Source: Ignavibacteriaceae bacterium
GTDB lineage: Bacteria; Bacteroidota; Ignavibacteria; Ignavibacteriales; Ignavibacteriaceae
DNA length: 16,060 bases
Reading direction: 5' to 3'
NCBI GenBank assembly: GCA_022865965.1
Contig: JALHTS010000003.1
Span: 1 to 16,060 of the forward strand
Shown here: positions 7,045 through 16,060 of the stretch, in pieces
How positions within the stretch are numbered: position 1 is the stretch's first letter
How the letters are laid out: each line of letters begins with the position of its first letter
The notes under the pieces: generated by a model
Told to the model about the DNA's origin: nothing
Database searches by the model: none
What the model saw: the letters and a program-made list of their open reading frames with translations, nothing else
Program-made: the position numbers and the translations under genes

Positions 7045-8183
7045 CTGACTAAGTTTTTTAAATTAATTATTTTTTCTTTGTTCATCTGAATTTCATTTTC
7101 ACGTTTCCAATTCATTATGGCAATGTTAATCAGTATTCCAACCGATATTGATAAAAAGATTATGGATGTTCCACCATAACTGATAAATGGCAGCGGCAAT
7201 CCTGTCGTTGGGAACAATCCTGTTGTAACAGCAACATTAACGAAAGCATAAATGGCAATCGAAAAAGTTATTCCGAATGCAAGCAATTGTCCGAACCGGT
7301 CTTTAGCTTTTTTTGCAATTAAAATTCCTGCAGCAAAGAGAATTAAGTAACTCAGTAAAACAATGACTGAGCCAATAAAGCCCATTTCTTCACCGAGAAT
7401 AGCAAAGATGAAATCGCCATAAGCTTCCGGCAGAAATAAATTATTTTGTTTGCTGTTACCAATTCCGACACCGGTTAATCCGCCGCTTCCCAAGCCATAT
7501 AATGCCTGCTTAACCTGAATGTTTAAATCACCGCCGTCGCTCATTGCTTTTATGAATCCCAGAATTCTTGATCTTGAATGACTGAACAACATTGCAAATC
7601 CACCTGCAACCCCAACAGCTAACAAACCGGATAGAGCGATATGTTTGAGCTTAGCTCCACCTACATATAACAGAGTTAGAGAAATAACCATTAATAAAAT
7701 TCCCGTGCTAACATTCGGTTGAATAAATATTAAACCAGAGATTAACATCACCCAAATAAATGCGTATAAATATCCTTGCTTAAAATCATTAATGAATTCT
7801 TGTTTTTGTTCAATCAATGCAGCAAGGTGAATAACCAAAATAAGTTTTGCAATATCGGCCGGCTGGAAAGATGTAAATCCAAGATTTAACCATCTGCCCG
7901 CACCTTTAATGCTTGGTGCCAGGAACAATGTTGCTACAAGTAAGATTGCGACTCCAATTAGTAACCATTTACTGTAATACTTATAAATTTCATAAGGGAT
8001 AAAACAAAACAGAATTAAAAAGAACAAACCAATAAATACTTTACCCAAATGTGAATTGAACAGATAAAACGTACTCTCAAACTTAAAAGCACTGTAAGTA
8101 CTGCTGGCACTCATAACAATTATGAGCCCGAGCAGCATAAGAATAAATGTTTCGAAAAAAACCGTAAGCGCTAATTTTTTCAT
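7041..8183 (-). CDS. ftsW: SEDS-family peptidoglycan glycosyltransferase FtsW
   Basis: Polytopic inner-membrane SEDS protein of 380 residues that polymerises lipid II into septal glycan together with the FtsI-type transpeptidase. About ten hydrophobic segments are apparent. Family motifs include FQPADIAKL (106-114, usually QPSE), IQPNVSTG (154-161), GLTGVGIGNSKQN (236-248), LPEAYGDFIFAILGEE (251-266; D257 corresponds to the essential SEDS aspartate) and LPLPFISYGGTS (329-340). RodA is the main alternative; location inside the dcw cluster, between murD and murG, favours FtsW. The start overlaps the murD stop by one base (TAATG). Confidence 0.95.
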   Translation of the reverse strand: MKKLALTVFFETFILMLLGLIIVMSASSTYSAFKFESTFYLFNSHLGKVFIGLFFLILFCFIPYEIYKYYSKWLLIGVAILLVATLFLAPSIKGAGRWLNLGFTSFQPADIAKLILVIHLAALIEQKQEFINDFKQGYLYAFIWVMLISGLIFIQPNVSTGILLMVISLTLLYVGGAKLKHIALSGLLAVGVAGGFAMLFSHSRSRILGFIKAMSDGGDLNIQVKQALYGLGSGGLTGVGIGNSKQNNLFLPEAYGDFIFAILGEEMGFIGSVIVLLSYLILFAAGILIAKKAKDRFGQLLAFGITFSIAIYAFVNVAVTTGLFPTTGLPLPFISYGGTSIIFLSISVGILINIAIMNWKRENEIQMNKEKIINLKNLVR

Positions 8184-9529
8184 TATATATTGTTCACCAA
8201 TTCTTTGAAAACATCACCGCGATGTTCATAGTTGTTGAACATATCAAAACTTGCACATGCAGGTGACAATAGAACTACATCACCATTACGCGTTTCGTTA
8301 ATTGCCATATTAATTACTTCTTCAAGATCCTTTTTTATTTCAACCTTAACTTTTTGGTGGAAGAAATTAAAAACTTTTTCTGCAGATGAACCTATCGCAT
8401 AAATCTTTTTTACTTTTTCAAGAACTAACGGTTCAATCAGTGAATAATCGTTCCCCTTATCCTGTCCGCCAAGTATCAGGAAAATCGGTTCATCAAAACT
8501 TTGTAAAGCATACCAGACTGAATCTATGTTAGTAGCTTTTGAATCGTTAATGAACTTAACTCCATCAATCTCACGTACAAGCTCCAATCTATGCGGTACA
8601 CCCTGATATTTTCTCAGAGCGTTAATTATTCTCTCATTATTTAAATCAAAAATCTTTGCCGCAATAATTACAGCCATTGCATTCTGAAGATTATGATCTC
8701 CTCTCAAAAAAATATCTTCCCTTTTACAAGTAAATTTTTCATTTCCACTCTTAACAAACTTTACAATTCCGTTCTCAATGAAACATCCGTTTTCCACTTT
8801 TGATTTAGTTGAGAAGTAATAAACTTTGCTCTTACTTTTTTTCCAATAATTCATTAACAGTTCACTATCGTGATTCAAGATCAAAAAGTCATCAGCATTT
8901 TGATTCTCATAAATTTTTTGCTTCGACGCCGCATAATTTTCAATCTTATTATCATACCTGTTCATATGATCGGGAGTAATATTTAATATCATTCCGACTT
9001 TAGGTTTGAATTCTTCAATCATATCAAGCTGAAAACTTGAAATCTCAAGTGAAATAAATTCATTTTCTTTCACATCGGCGGCAACCTCAGAAAATGCCAG
9101 ACCAATATTACCTGCCGTGTATGCTTTCTTCCCGCATTCGTTAAAAAGATAGCCGCAAAGAGATGTTGTTGTTGTTTTTCCGTTCGTCCCGGTTATTCCG
9201 ATTATATTTCCTTTACAGAACGATGATGCGAATTCAACTTCACTTATTGTTTTAATTTTTCTCTCTTGAGCTGTTTTAAGAACTTCAGCATCAGAAGAAA
9301 CACCCGGACTGACAACCATCAAATCACAGTCATAGACTTTGTCAGAGTGACTGCCGATCTCGAATTCAATTTCTGCTGTTTTAAGAGCTTCAACAGACTT
9401 CATTAATTTATTTACATCACCGGAATCACTTACAAACGGAGCTGCACCAAATCGTTTGGCTAATTTAGCCGCACCAAGTCCGCTTCTACCTGCACCAATA
9501 ATTGATATTTTTTTATTAACTATTTTCAT
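8183..9529 (-). CDS. murD: UDP-N-acetylmuramoyl-L-alanine--D-glutamate ligase MurD
   Basis: Cytoplasmic Mur ligase of 448 residues adding D-glutamate to UDP-MurNAc-L-Ala. Motifs in order: N-terminal Rossmann loop GAGRSGLGAA (12-21), ATP loop GTNGKTTTT (114-122), EISSFQLD (162-169, distinctive of MurD), NITPDHMNRY (183-192), the probable carbamylated lysine near K203, NDSKATN (328-334), GGQDKG (354-359) and a C-terminal SPACASFDMF. All key residues are present and the length is normal. It is joined by one-base overlaps to mraY upstream and ftsW downstream. Confidence 0.97.
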   Translation of the reverse strand: MKIVNKKISIIGAGRSGLGAAKLAKRFGAAPFVSDSGDVNKLMKSVEALKTAEIEFEIGSHSDKVYDCDLMVVSPGVSSDAEVLKTAQERKIKTISEVEFASSFCKGNIIGITGTNGKTTTTSLCGYLFNECGKKAYTAGNIGLAFSEVAADVKENEFISLEISSFQLDMIEEFKPKVGMILNITPDHMNRYDNKIENYAASKQKIYENQNADDFLILNHDSELLMNYWKKSKSKVYYFSTKSKVENGCFIENGIVKFVKSGNEKFTCKREDIFLRGDHNLQNAMAVIIAAKIFDLNNERIINALRKYQGVPHRLELVREIDGVKFINDSKATNIDSVWYALQSFDEPIFLILGGQDKGNDYSLIEPLVLEKVKKIYAIGSSAEKVFNFFHQKVKVEIKKDLEEVINMAINETRNGDVVLLSPACASFDMFNNYEHRGDVFKELVNNI

Positions 9530-10638
9530 TACCTGATCTTAAATGAAACTAACGTGATAACAGCAAGTATTATTGCTATGATGTAAAACCTTACAACTAT
9601 TTTTGGTTCTGGCCATCCAAGCATTTCAAAATGATGATGCACCGGAGCCATCTTAAATATTCTTCTTCCTTCTCCGTACTTCTTCTTTGTGTATTTAAAA
9701 TATGTTCTTTGAATAATTACAGAAATTGTTTCCATGAAGAAGATTCCACCAAGAATTGGAATAAACAATTCTTTCTTAATAAGCACAGCAAGAATTCCAA
9801 ATGCACCGCCAAGTGCAAGCGAACCTGTATCACCCATAAAAACCTGTGCGGGATAAGAATTGTACCATAGAAATCCCAAGCCTGCACCAACAACAGCAGC
9901 TACAAAAACTGTTAACTCACCTGCGCCGGGTAAATAAAGTATATTCAAGTAATTTGAGAAAATTGCGTTTCCACTGAAGTAACTAAGTAATGCGAGCGCA
10001 ATCATTACAATAACTGTTACACCTATTGATAAACCATCAAGTCCATCTGTTAGATTAACAGCGTTGGATGTTGCAGTAACAATAAACACAACTGCCGGTA
10101 TGTATAAGTAGGACAGATCAAGGTTCACATTTTTAAGGAACGGCACTGTTGTTAGCGTATTAAATCCATTGAACTCCGGTGAAAAATAAATTACTAGACC
10201 AACAACCAATCCGACAAATATTTGTCCAAGCAGTTTATAACGAGCTATTAATCCGTTTGGAAGTTTTTTAATTACTTTCAGATAGTCATCCAGAAAACCA
10301 ACTGCGCCGAGGAATAAAGTTCCTGCAAGAATTAGAATCACATAAATGCTTACAATATCGCCCCACAACAAAACAGGCACGGCAATAGAAAGTAGAATTA
10401 TTAATCCGCCCATCGTGGGAGTACCCGCTTTTGACCAGTGGAATTTTGGACCATCATCCTTTTTTGCTTCACCAATCTGATGCTTTTGTAAAAGCTTTAT
10501 TATTTTCGGACCGGCATATAATGCAATAAATAAAGCTGTAATTGCCGACAGTGCAGATCTAAACGTTAAGAATCTGAAAATATCAAATCCAGGTGGTGCA
10601 TAGAGCTTATTTATGTAGTCAAATAAATAATAAAGCAT
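9529..10638 (-). CDS. mraY: Phospho-MurNAc-pentapeptide translocase MraY
   Basis: Polytopic inner-membrane enzyme that couples UDP-MurNAc-pentapeptide to undecaprenyl phosphate to make lipid I. In the 369-residue protein the family signatures are clear: KAGTPTMGGL (70-79), the aspartate pair in FLDDYLK (115-121; D117-D118), NLTDGLDGL (195-203), VFMGDTGSLALGG (266-278; D270) and the HHH motif in APVHHHFEMLGW (331-342). Multiple hydrophobic segments are consistent with ten membrane helices. Active-site aspartates and the histidine triad are intact. One-base TAATG overlaps join it to murF and murD. Confidence 0.98.
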   Translation of the reverse strand: MLYYLFDYINKLYAPPGFDIFRFLTFRSALSAITALFIALYAGPKIIKLLQKHQIGEAKKDDGPKFHWSKAGTPTMGGLIILLSIAVPVLLWGDIVSIYVILILAGTLFLGAVGFLDDYLKVIKKLPNGLIARYKLLGQIFVGLVVGLVIYFSPEFNGFNTLTTVPFLKNVNLDLSYLYIPAVVFIVTATSNAVNLTDGLDGLSIGVTVIVMIALALLSYFSGNAIFSNYLNILYLPGAGELTVFVAAVVGAGLGFLWYNSYPAQVFMGDTGSLALGGAFGILAVLIKKELFIPILGGIFFMETISVIIQRTYFKYTKKKYGEGRRIFKMAPVHHHFEMLGWPEPKIVVRFYIIAIILAVITLVSFKIR

Positions 10639-12026
10639 TACTTCACTCTAGATTGGATTACTGACACAAATTCTTCCATCTTCATTCCGCGTGAACCTTT
10701 GATGAGTACAACGGAATTATAAAGATCAATTTTCTTTAAATATTTTTTTAAGTCTTCTCTTGATTCAAAATGTTTAGCAATTCCACTAAATCCTTTTAAT
10801 GCTTTCGAAAAGCTTTTCATCATTTTACCAATTGAATAAACTTCAATAACTTTTTGTGACTTTACAAAAACTGCCAACGATTCGTGAAGTTTTTTTGATT
10901 GATTGCCTAATTCGAACATATCGCCAAGTACAGCAATTTTTCTTCTGCGGTTTTTATACATAGATAAAATTGAAATTGCTGCGCGCATCGAATCCGGATT
11001 TGCATTATAAGTATCATCAATCAATGTGAATGTTCTTAAAACTTTAATAGCAAGTCTTTTATCCGCACTTTTAATCCTTCTCGAAGCTTTAATAAAATCT
11101 TTAACTTTTAATCCGAACTCCAATCCAACTGATGAGGCAGCAAGAAAGTTACTAGCATTCGAATCTCCGGATAGCGGAACAGTCAGATTAAGTTTTTTTG
11201 TTTTTGTTTTAATCTCAATATTCGCTTTTCCGATTGAATCATATTTAAGAATGCTACCGCTGACATCAGCATCAGTATTAAAACCGAATTTAATTTTATT
11301 CCTGAGTTTCTTAGAATATTTACTAATCAGTTCGTCGTCAGTATTAATAAATAATTTTCCTCTTCTTTTTGAGGTTACTTCAAACAAAGCAGATTTTTCT
11401 TTTAGCACACCTTTTCTATTTTTCAGATATTCAAGATGAGAATCACCAATATTTGTAATAAGTGCATAATCCGGCTGAAGAATATTAGCTGTGTAAGCAA
11501 TCTCACCAAAGTGATTTGTTCCACATTCAGCAACAAGAACCTGATGTTTTGCTCCTGTACTCAAAATAGTAAGCGGTACACCAATGTGGTTATTATTATT
11601 TGCAACCGTTTTATTCACTTTATACTTATCACTCAGTAAAGTGGCAATCATTTCTTTTGTTGTTGTTTTACCTGCACTGCCTGTTAGCCCAATTACTTTA
11701 GCTCTTAATTTTGATCTCCAGACTTTTGCAACATCACCCAAAGTTTTTGTTGTATCAGGAACAGCAATAACCGGAATATTTACATCATCAATTTTATTTA
11801 GATACTTTTTATTGATCATAACCGCTGATGTTCCATTTTTGATTGCAGCCTTTATGAAGTTATGACCATCGAACTTTTCTCCTTTAATTGCAATAAAAAG
11901 AGAATTCTTTTTAATATTTCTTGAATCAATGGAAACAGATGAAACTGATTTATACAAATCCGGATTATAAATAACTGCTCCCGGTAAATTGAAAACATCT
12001 TCTAATGTCAGCTTAATCTGTTTCAT
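10638..12026 (-). CDS. murF: UDP-MurNAc-tripeptide D-alanyl-D-alanine ligase MurF
   Basis: Cytoplasmic ligase that adds D-Ala-D-Ala, completing the UDP-MurNAc-pentapeptide used by MraY, the next gene. The 462-residue product has the N-terminal SIDSRNIKKNSLFIAIKG block (32-49), the ATP loop GSAGKTTTK (116-124; the GSxGKT form is typical of MurF), NNNNHIGVPLT (143-153), AECGTNHFGEI (166-176) and DDTYNANPDSM (337-347). The protein is unusually rich in lysine, in keeping with the AT-rich DNA. The start overlaps the murE stop by 4 bases. Confidence 0.97.
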   Translation of the reverse strand: MKQIKLTLEDVFNLPGAVIYNPDLYKSVSSVSIDSRNIKKNSLFIAIKGEKFDGHNFIKAAIKNGTSAVMINKKYLNKIDDVNIPVIAVPDTTKTLGDVAKVWRSKLRAKVIGLTGSAGKTTTKEMIATLLSDKYKVNKTVANNNNHIGVPLTILSTGAKHQVLVAECGTNHFGEIAYTANILQPDYALITNIGDSHLEYLKNRKGVLKEKSALFEVTSKRRGKLFINTDDELISKYSKKLRNKIKFGFNTDADVSGSILKYDSIGKANIEIKTKTKKLNLTVPLSGDSNASNFLAASSVGLEFGLKVKDFIKASRRIKSADKRLAIKVLRTFTLIDDTYNANPDSMRAAISILSMYKNRRRKIAVLGDMFELGNQSKKLHESLAVFVKSQKVIEVYSIGKMMKSFSKALKGFSGIAKHFESREDLKKYLKKIDLYNSVVLIKGSRGMKMEEFVSVIQSRVK

Positions 12027-13492
12027 TCGCTTAAATATTTTTTTGCGGTTTCCTGGTCAGAAAAATGATTTCTGACACCGTTAATTTCCTGATAAGTTTC
12101 ATGCCCTTTACCTGCAATGAAAATAACAGAATTTTCAGGTGCTGATTTAATTGTAAGTGCAATGGCTTCTCCACGATTTTCAATTACTTTATAATTTGTT
12201 TTTGAGATTCCTGTTTTAATATCATCAATGATTTTGAACGGATCTTCTGTTCTGGGATTATCTGATGTAATAATAATTTCATCACTCAACTCAGAAGCAA
12301 TCTTCCCCATTACAGGTCTTTTAGTTTTATCTCGATCACCGCCGCATCCAAAAACAGTTACAACTTTCATTCTATCTTTTACTATTTTTCTGATTGCCAA
12401 TAGTGCCTGTTTCAGGCTATCGGCAGTATGCGAATAGTCAACAATTACTTTTTTTGAACCGGAACCAATTACTTCAAATCTTCCCGGTACCTGTGGGGCT
12501 GACTTAATAGCATCAACTATTTTATCAGCATCAATACCTAATGAATGAGCTGTGGAAAATGCAGCAGTTGCATTATAAGCATTAAATGTTCCGATCAGTG
12601 AAGTGCTTATTGAATATTCTTTTGAGTTGTGCAATAATTTGAATTTTGTTCCATCAAGGTCAAAATGAATATTATAAATTTTATAATCAGCATTCTCAGC
12701 GGTTCCGTAGGAAATTATTTTTGCTTTCGTATCCTTTGTTATAGAAACAGAATTTGGATCATCAGCATTTACAATAGCAATAGAATTTGAACTTAGATTA
12801 TCGAACAAAATTTTCTTTGCATTTAAATAATTTTCAAATGTATTGTGAAAATCGAGATGATCTGAAGTAATATTCGTAAAAACTCCACACTTGAAATCAA
12901 GTCCGTACACTCTGCTTAAAAAAAGTGAATGAGAAGAAGCTTCCATCACAGCGTGAGTGCAGCCTTTAGTAATCATACTATATAGAAATGCATTCAAATC
13001 ATTTGTTTCCGGTGTTGTTAACTTTGAATCAATTTTTTCATCACCGATATAATTGGCAATTGTTCCAATCAATCCGGTTTTATTTCCGGTTTGCTCAAGA
13101 ATGTGCTTCAAATAAAATACTGTTGTTGTTTTTCCGTTTGTGCCTGTTATCCCAATCAGATTTATTTTTGATGAAGGATCTTTATAAAATCCTTTTGATA
13201 ATTCAGCAAGAGCAACTCTGCTGTTATTAACAAGAATCTTTGCTGCATTGCTATGAAGAAAGATTTCATCAGGAACAGCTTTATCATCTTCCACGACTGC
13301 AGCAATTGCGCCTTTATTTATTGCATCAATTACATACCGATGCCCGTCAGTGCTGAAACCTTTTATCGCCACAAAAACAGAATTCTTTTTTACTTTTCTT
13401 GAATCATAATCAATAGAACCGACATCCTGTCTCTGAACTTCTCCGAGGACTTGAATCGCATTAACGCTGTTTAACAGTTCTGTTAATTCCAT
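12023..13492 (-). CDS. murE: UDP-MurNAc-tripeptide synthetase MurE (meso-diaminopimelate type)
   Basis: Cytoplasmic ligase of 489 residues adding the third stem-peptide residue to UDP-MurNAc-L-Ala-D-Glu. Visible are YDSRKVKKNSVFVAIKG (29-45), the ATP loop GTNGKTTT (117-124), TTPET (159-163), MEASSHSL (183-190), NITSDHLDFH (207-216), the probable carbamylated lysine K226 in NAKKILFD, and GKGHETYQ (461-468). The substrate motif DNPRTEDP (411-418) contains the DNPR signature of enzymes that select meso-diaminopimelate rather than L-lysine, so the cell wall is predicted to be DAP-type. It starts one base inside the ftsI stop (TAATG) and overlaps murF by 4 bases. Confidence 0.97.
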   Translation of the reverse strand: MELTELLNSVNAIQVLGEVQRQDVGSIDYDSRKVKKNSVFVAIKGFSTDGHRYVIDAINKGAIAAVVEDDKAVPDEIFLHSNAAKILVNNSRVALAELSKGFYKDPSSKINLIGITGTNGKTTTVFYLKHILEQTGNKTGLIGTIANYIGDEKIDSKLTTPETNDLNAFLYSMITKGCTHAVMEASSHSLFLSRVYGLDFKCGVFTNITSDHLDFHNTFENYLNAKKILFDNLSSNSIAIVNADDPNSVSITKDTKAKIISYGTAENADYKIYNIHFDLDGTKFKLLHNSKEYSISTSLIGTFNAYNATAAFSTAHSLGIDADKIVDAIKSAPQVPGRFEVIGSGSKKVIVDYSHTADSLKQALLAIRKIVKDRMKVVTVFGCGGDRDKTKRPVMGKIASELSDEIIITSDNPRTEDPFKIIDDIKTGISKTNYKVIENRGEAIALTIKSAPENSVIFIAGKGHETYQEINGVRNHFSDQETAKKYLSE

Positions 13493-15469
13493 TAATAAAC
13501 CGATGCTCCTCTGACAGTTAGTTCAGTGCAATTTAGAACGCATATTTCATTAACTGATAATTTTTTACCGGGAGATATACTTTGTGAGAAAATTATTCCG
13601 CTGCCGTTTATTTTATATTTCACACCAAGCTGAGTTAAAATGTTTATTGCATCACGGACAGCTACATTTGAAAGATCAGGCATGCAATTATCTGCAATTG
13701 AAACTGCATCATTAATTTCTATAGATCTAAGTCTATCATACGCAGAATCTTTTTGCTTCTGATTTGACATATACTTTACCTGTATAATTCTTTCATCCGG
13801 AATATGTTTTTCAAAATCGTCAATATGATTTGATACAATTCTTTCAGCAACATTTTTGAAAATCGGTGCTGCAACCAACCCACCGTACTTGCCAACATTT
13901 GGTGAATTAACCAGAATCAGCATCGCAACTTTTGGATTATCAACCGGGAAAAATCCAACAAAGGAAGAGTTATAGTGAGCACGGGAATATCTTCCATCAA
14001 CAAGCTTTTGCGATGTTCCTGTTTTACCGCCAATACTTATTAATTCCGAATTGGCATTCTTTCCGGTTCCTTTTATAACAGCATTGCTTAACAGGTTTCT
14101 CATAATCCTCGAAGTCTCTTCAGAAATAACTCTTCTTACTTCTTTGGGACTTGAGTCATAAACGACAGAGCCATCATAACGAACCTGTCTTTTAATAATT
14201 TGGGGTTGATAAAGAATTCCGCCATTAATGATCGAGCTGAATGCTGCAATCAACTGAATTGGTGTTACAGATATTTCATAGCCAAACGACAAATAAGTTT
14301 TTGATAAAGCTGACCACTGATTTGGTTTTCTTAATAGTCCGCTTGCTTCACCAGGAAGCTGAACAGATGTGTCGTAACCGAATCCAAAACCACGCAAATA
14401 TTTATAATAAGTTTCATCGTCAATCCGTTGAACAAGCTTTGCAACACCGATATTGCTTGACTGCTCCAGTACCTGAGTAGTTGTAAGATGGCTGTGAGGA
14501 TGATTATCCTTAATGTTTACCCTTTTAAATCTATAATTGCCGTTTTCAACATATATTGATTCATGCAATGAACACAATTTCTGATCGATCAATGAAGCAA
14601 ATGTAATTACTTTGAAAGTTGAACCCGGTTCGTAAGTATCTGTTAATGCTTTATTCCTCCTGACATCATCGTTGAATTTCCAGTATTCATTTGGATTGAA
14701 ATCATCCGCATTTGCTAGTGCGAGCAGTTCACCTGTGTTAGGATCCATGATGATTCCGATCGCAGATGAACCGCCGTATTCTTTCAATCCGTTTTTAAGT
14801 TCTTCTTCAAGAATTGACTGATAGGATTTATCAATAGTTAAATAAAGATTGTTTCCGGGAATAGCCGGTTTTGTTTCCCTATCTTCAATTGATACAAGAT
14901 CACCGATTGCATTTTTTTCAACAATTCTTAATCCTTCTTCACCTTTAAGAACAGTATTAAAAGATTGTGCAACACCAGTAAGTCCTTTGTATTCTGTATT
15001 AACATAACCAAGAACATGAGAAGCAAGATTATCGTAATGATAAACTCTTGTTGGATCCTCTCTATAAAACAAACCGATCTTTTTGTACCCGATAAGTTGA
15101 ATAGCTTTTTCACTGGAGGCTTTTTTCTCCAGACAAATTGTCTTGCCTTTTCCGCTTAACAAATTCAGGTAATGAGTTTTTCTTTTTCCAAATACCAAAG
15201 AAAATTTTTCAGCAATATCAATTTTGGATTTATTAGACACCATTCTGAGATCGGCATAAAATGAAATGTCGTGGCGGTTATATTCAAGAAGCACGTTATT
15301 TCTATCGTAAACCAAACCTCTGTCGGCAGGAATTTTTTCAACGCCAACCTGCTGCTTATTAGCAAAGTACTTAAGCTCTTCGCTTTTAACAATCTGTATA
15401 TCGACAAGCTTTACGATTAAAGCAGCGAAAAACAGAAACATCGAAATTACAATCAGCAGTGCTCTGGAA

Positions 15470-15477
<8 letters not shown>
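13492..15477 (-). CDS. ftsI: Class B penicillin-binding protein FtsI/PBP3 with C-terminal PASTA domain
   Basis: Septal D,D-transpeptidase of 661 residues, anchored by one N-terminal membrane helix (about 6-25) with the rest periplasmic. The dimerisation/pedestal domain begins at PADRGLVYDRN (50-60). The catalytic domain has all three signatures: STFK (286-289, nucleophile S286), SSN (340-342) and KTGTS (485-489), so it should be active and beta-lactam sensitive. After the transpeptidase fold (to about 550) comes a linker and then a PASTA-like domain at about 598-650, starting MPDLSNVAVRDAINILTQLG. PASTA on the division PBP is known from Firmicutes SpoVD/PBP2x and from some FCB-group bacteria, and is absent from E. 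coli FtsI. It overlaps ftsL by 8 bases and murE by one. Confidence 0.95.

Positions 15478-16060
<583 letters not shown>

Noticed and set aside
11026..11439. A plus-strand open frame of 137 codons inside murF, and other plus-strand frames inside the cluster
   Set aside because: They lie wholly antisense to well-conserved genes, have low-complexity hydrophobic translations and no family motifs or ribosome binding sites that I can see.
5108..13135. A recurring GTTGTTGTTTTTCCGT-like string on the plus strand, near 5108, 9170 and 13120, with a variant near 11660
   Set aside because: These are the codons of the ATP-binding GKTTT loops of MurC, MurD, MurE and MurF read backwards, so they reflect a shared protein motif and not a DNA repeat element.

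Overview
The window is one long minus-strand division and cell wall (dcw) gene cluster, followed at its downstream end by two unrelated short genes. The DNA is AT-rich. The cluster shape, a PASTA domain on the division transpeptidase, a MurE with the meso-diaminopimelate signature and a short-type DnaE-like fragment together suggest a Gram-negative-type bacterium of the Bacteroidota/Chlorobiota/Ignavibacteriota group. That assignment is an inference from protein style, not a database match.

Reading along the minus strand (high to low coordinates), the cluster runs rsmH (3' end only, cut by the window edge), ftsL-like, ftsI with PASTA, murE, murF, mraY, murD, ftsW, murG, a small two-helix membrane protein with a PH-like domain, murC, ftsQ, ftsA, ftsZ. 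Nearly every junction is a 1-, 4- or 8-base overlap, so the genes are probably cotranscribed and translationally coupled. Only murC/ftsQ (3 bases), ftsQ/ftsA (2 bases) and ftsA/ftsZ (16 bases) have gaps. ftsZ alone has an obvious strong Shine-Dalgarno sequence (GGAGG), which moves its start to 2057. No murB or ddl lies between murC and ftsQ.

The products form one pathway. MurC, MurD, MurE and MurF build the UDP-MurNAc-pentapeptide. MraY and MurG convert it to lipid I and lipid II. FtsW polymerises the glycan and the FtsI-type PBP crosslinks it. FtsL and FtsQ are bitopic divisome proteins. FtsA ties FtsZ filaments to the membrane. The extra PH-like membrane protein between murG and murC is the only member without a textbook role.

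Positions 1-741 lie outside the cluster. A 64-residue zinc-ribbon-like CPXCG-family protein (547-741, plus strand) converges on ftsZ. Divergent from it is a minus-strand open reading frame (1-393, running off the window) whose sequence matches the middle of bacterial DNA polymerase III alpha. It begins with its own start codon and lacks the N-terminal PHP and catalytic palm regions, so it is a truncated or split dnaE-like gene. The 153 bases between these two genes hold only a weak candidate promoter.

Overall this is mostly a conventional dcw cluster. The points worth a second look are the embedded PH-like membrane protein, the N-terminally short DnaE fragment and the unusual FtsZ C-terminal tail.
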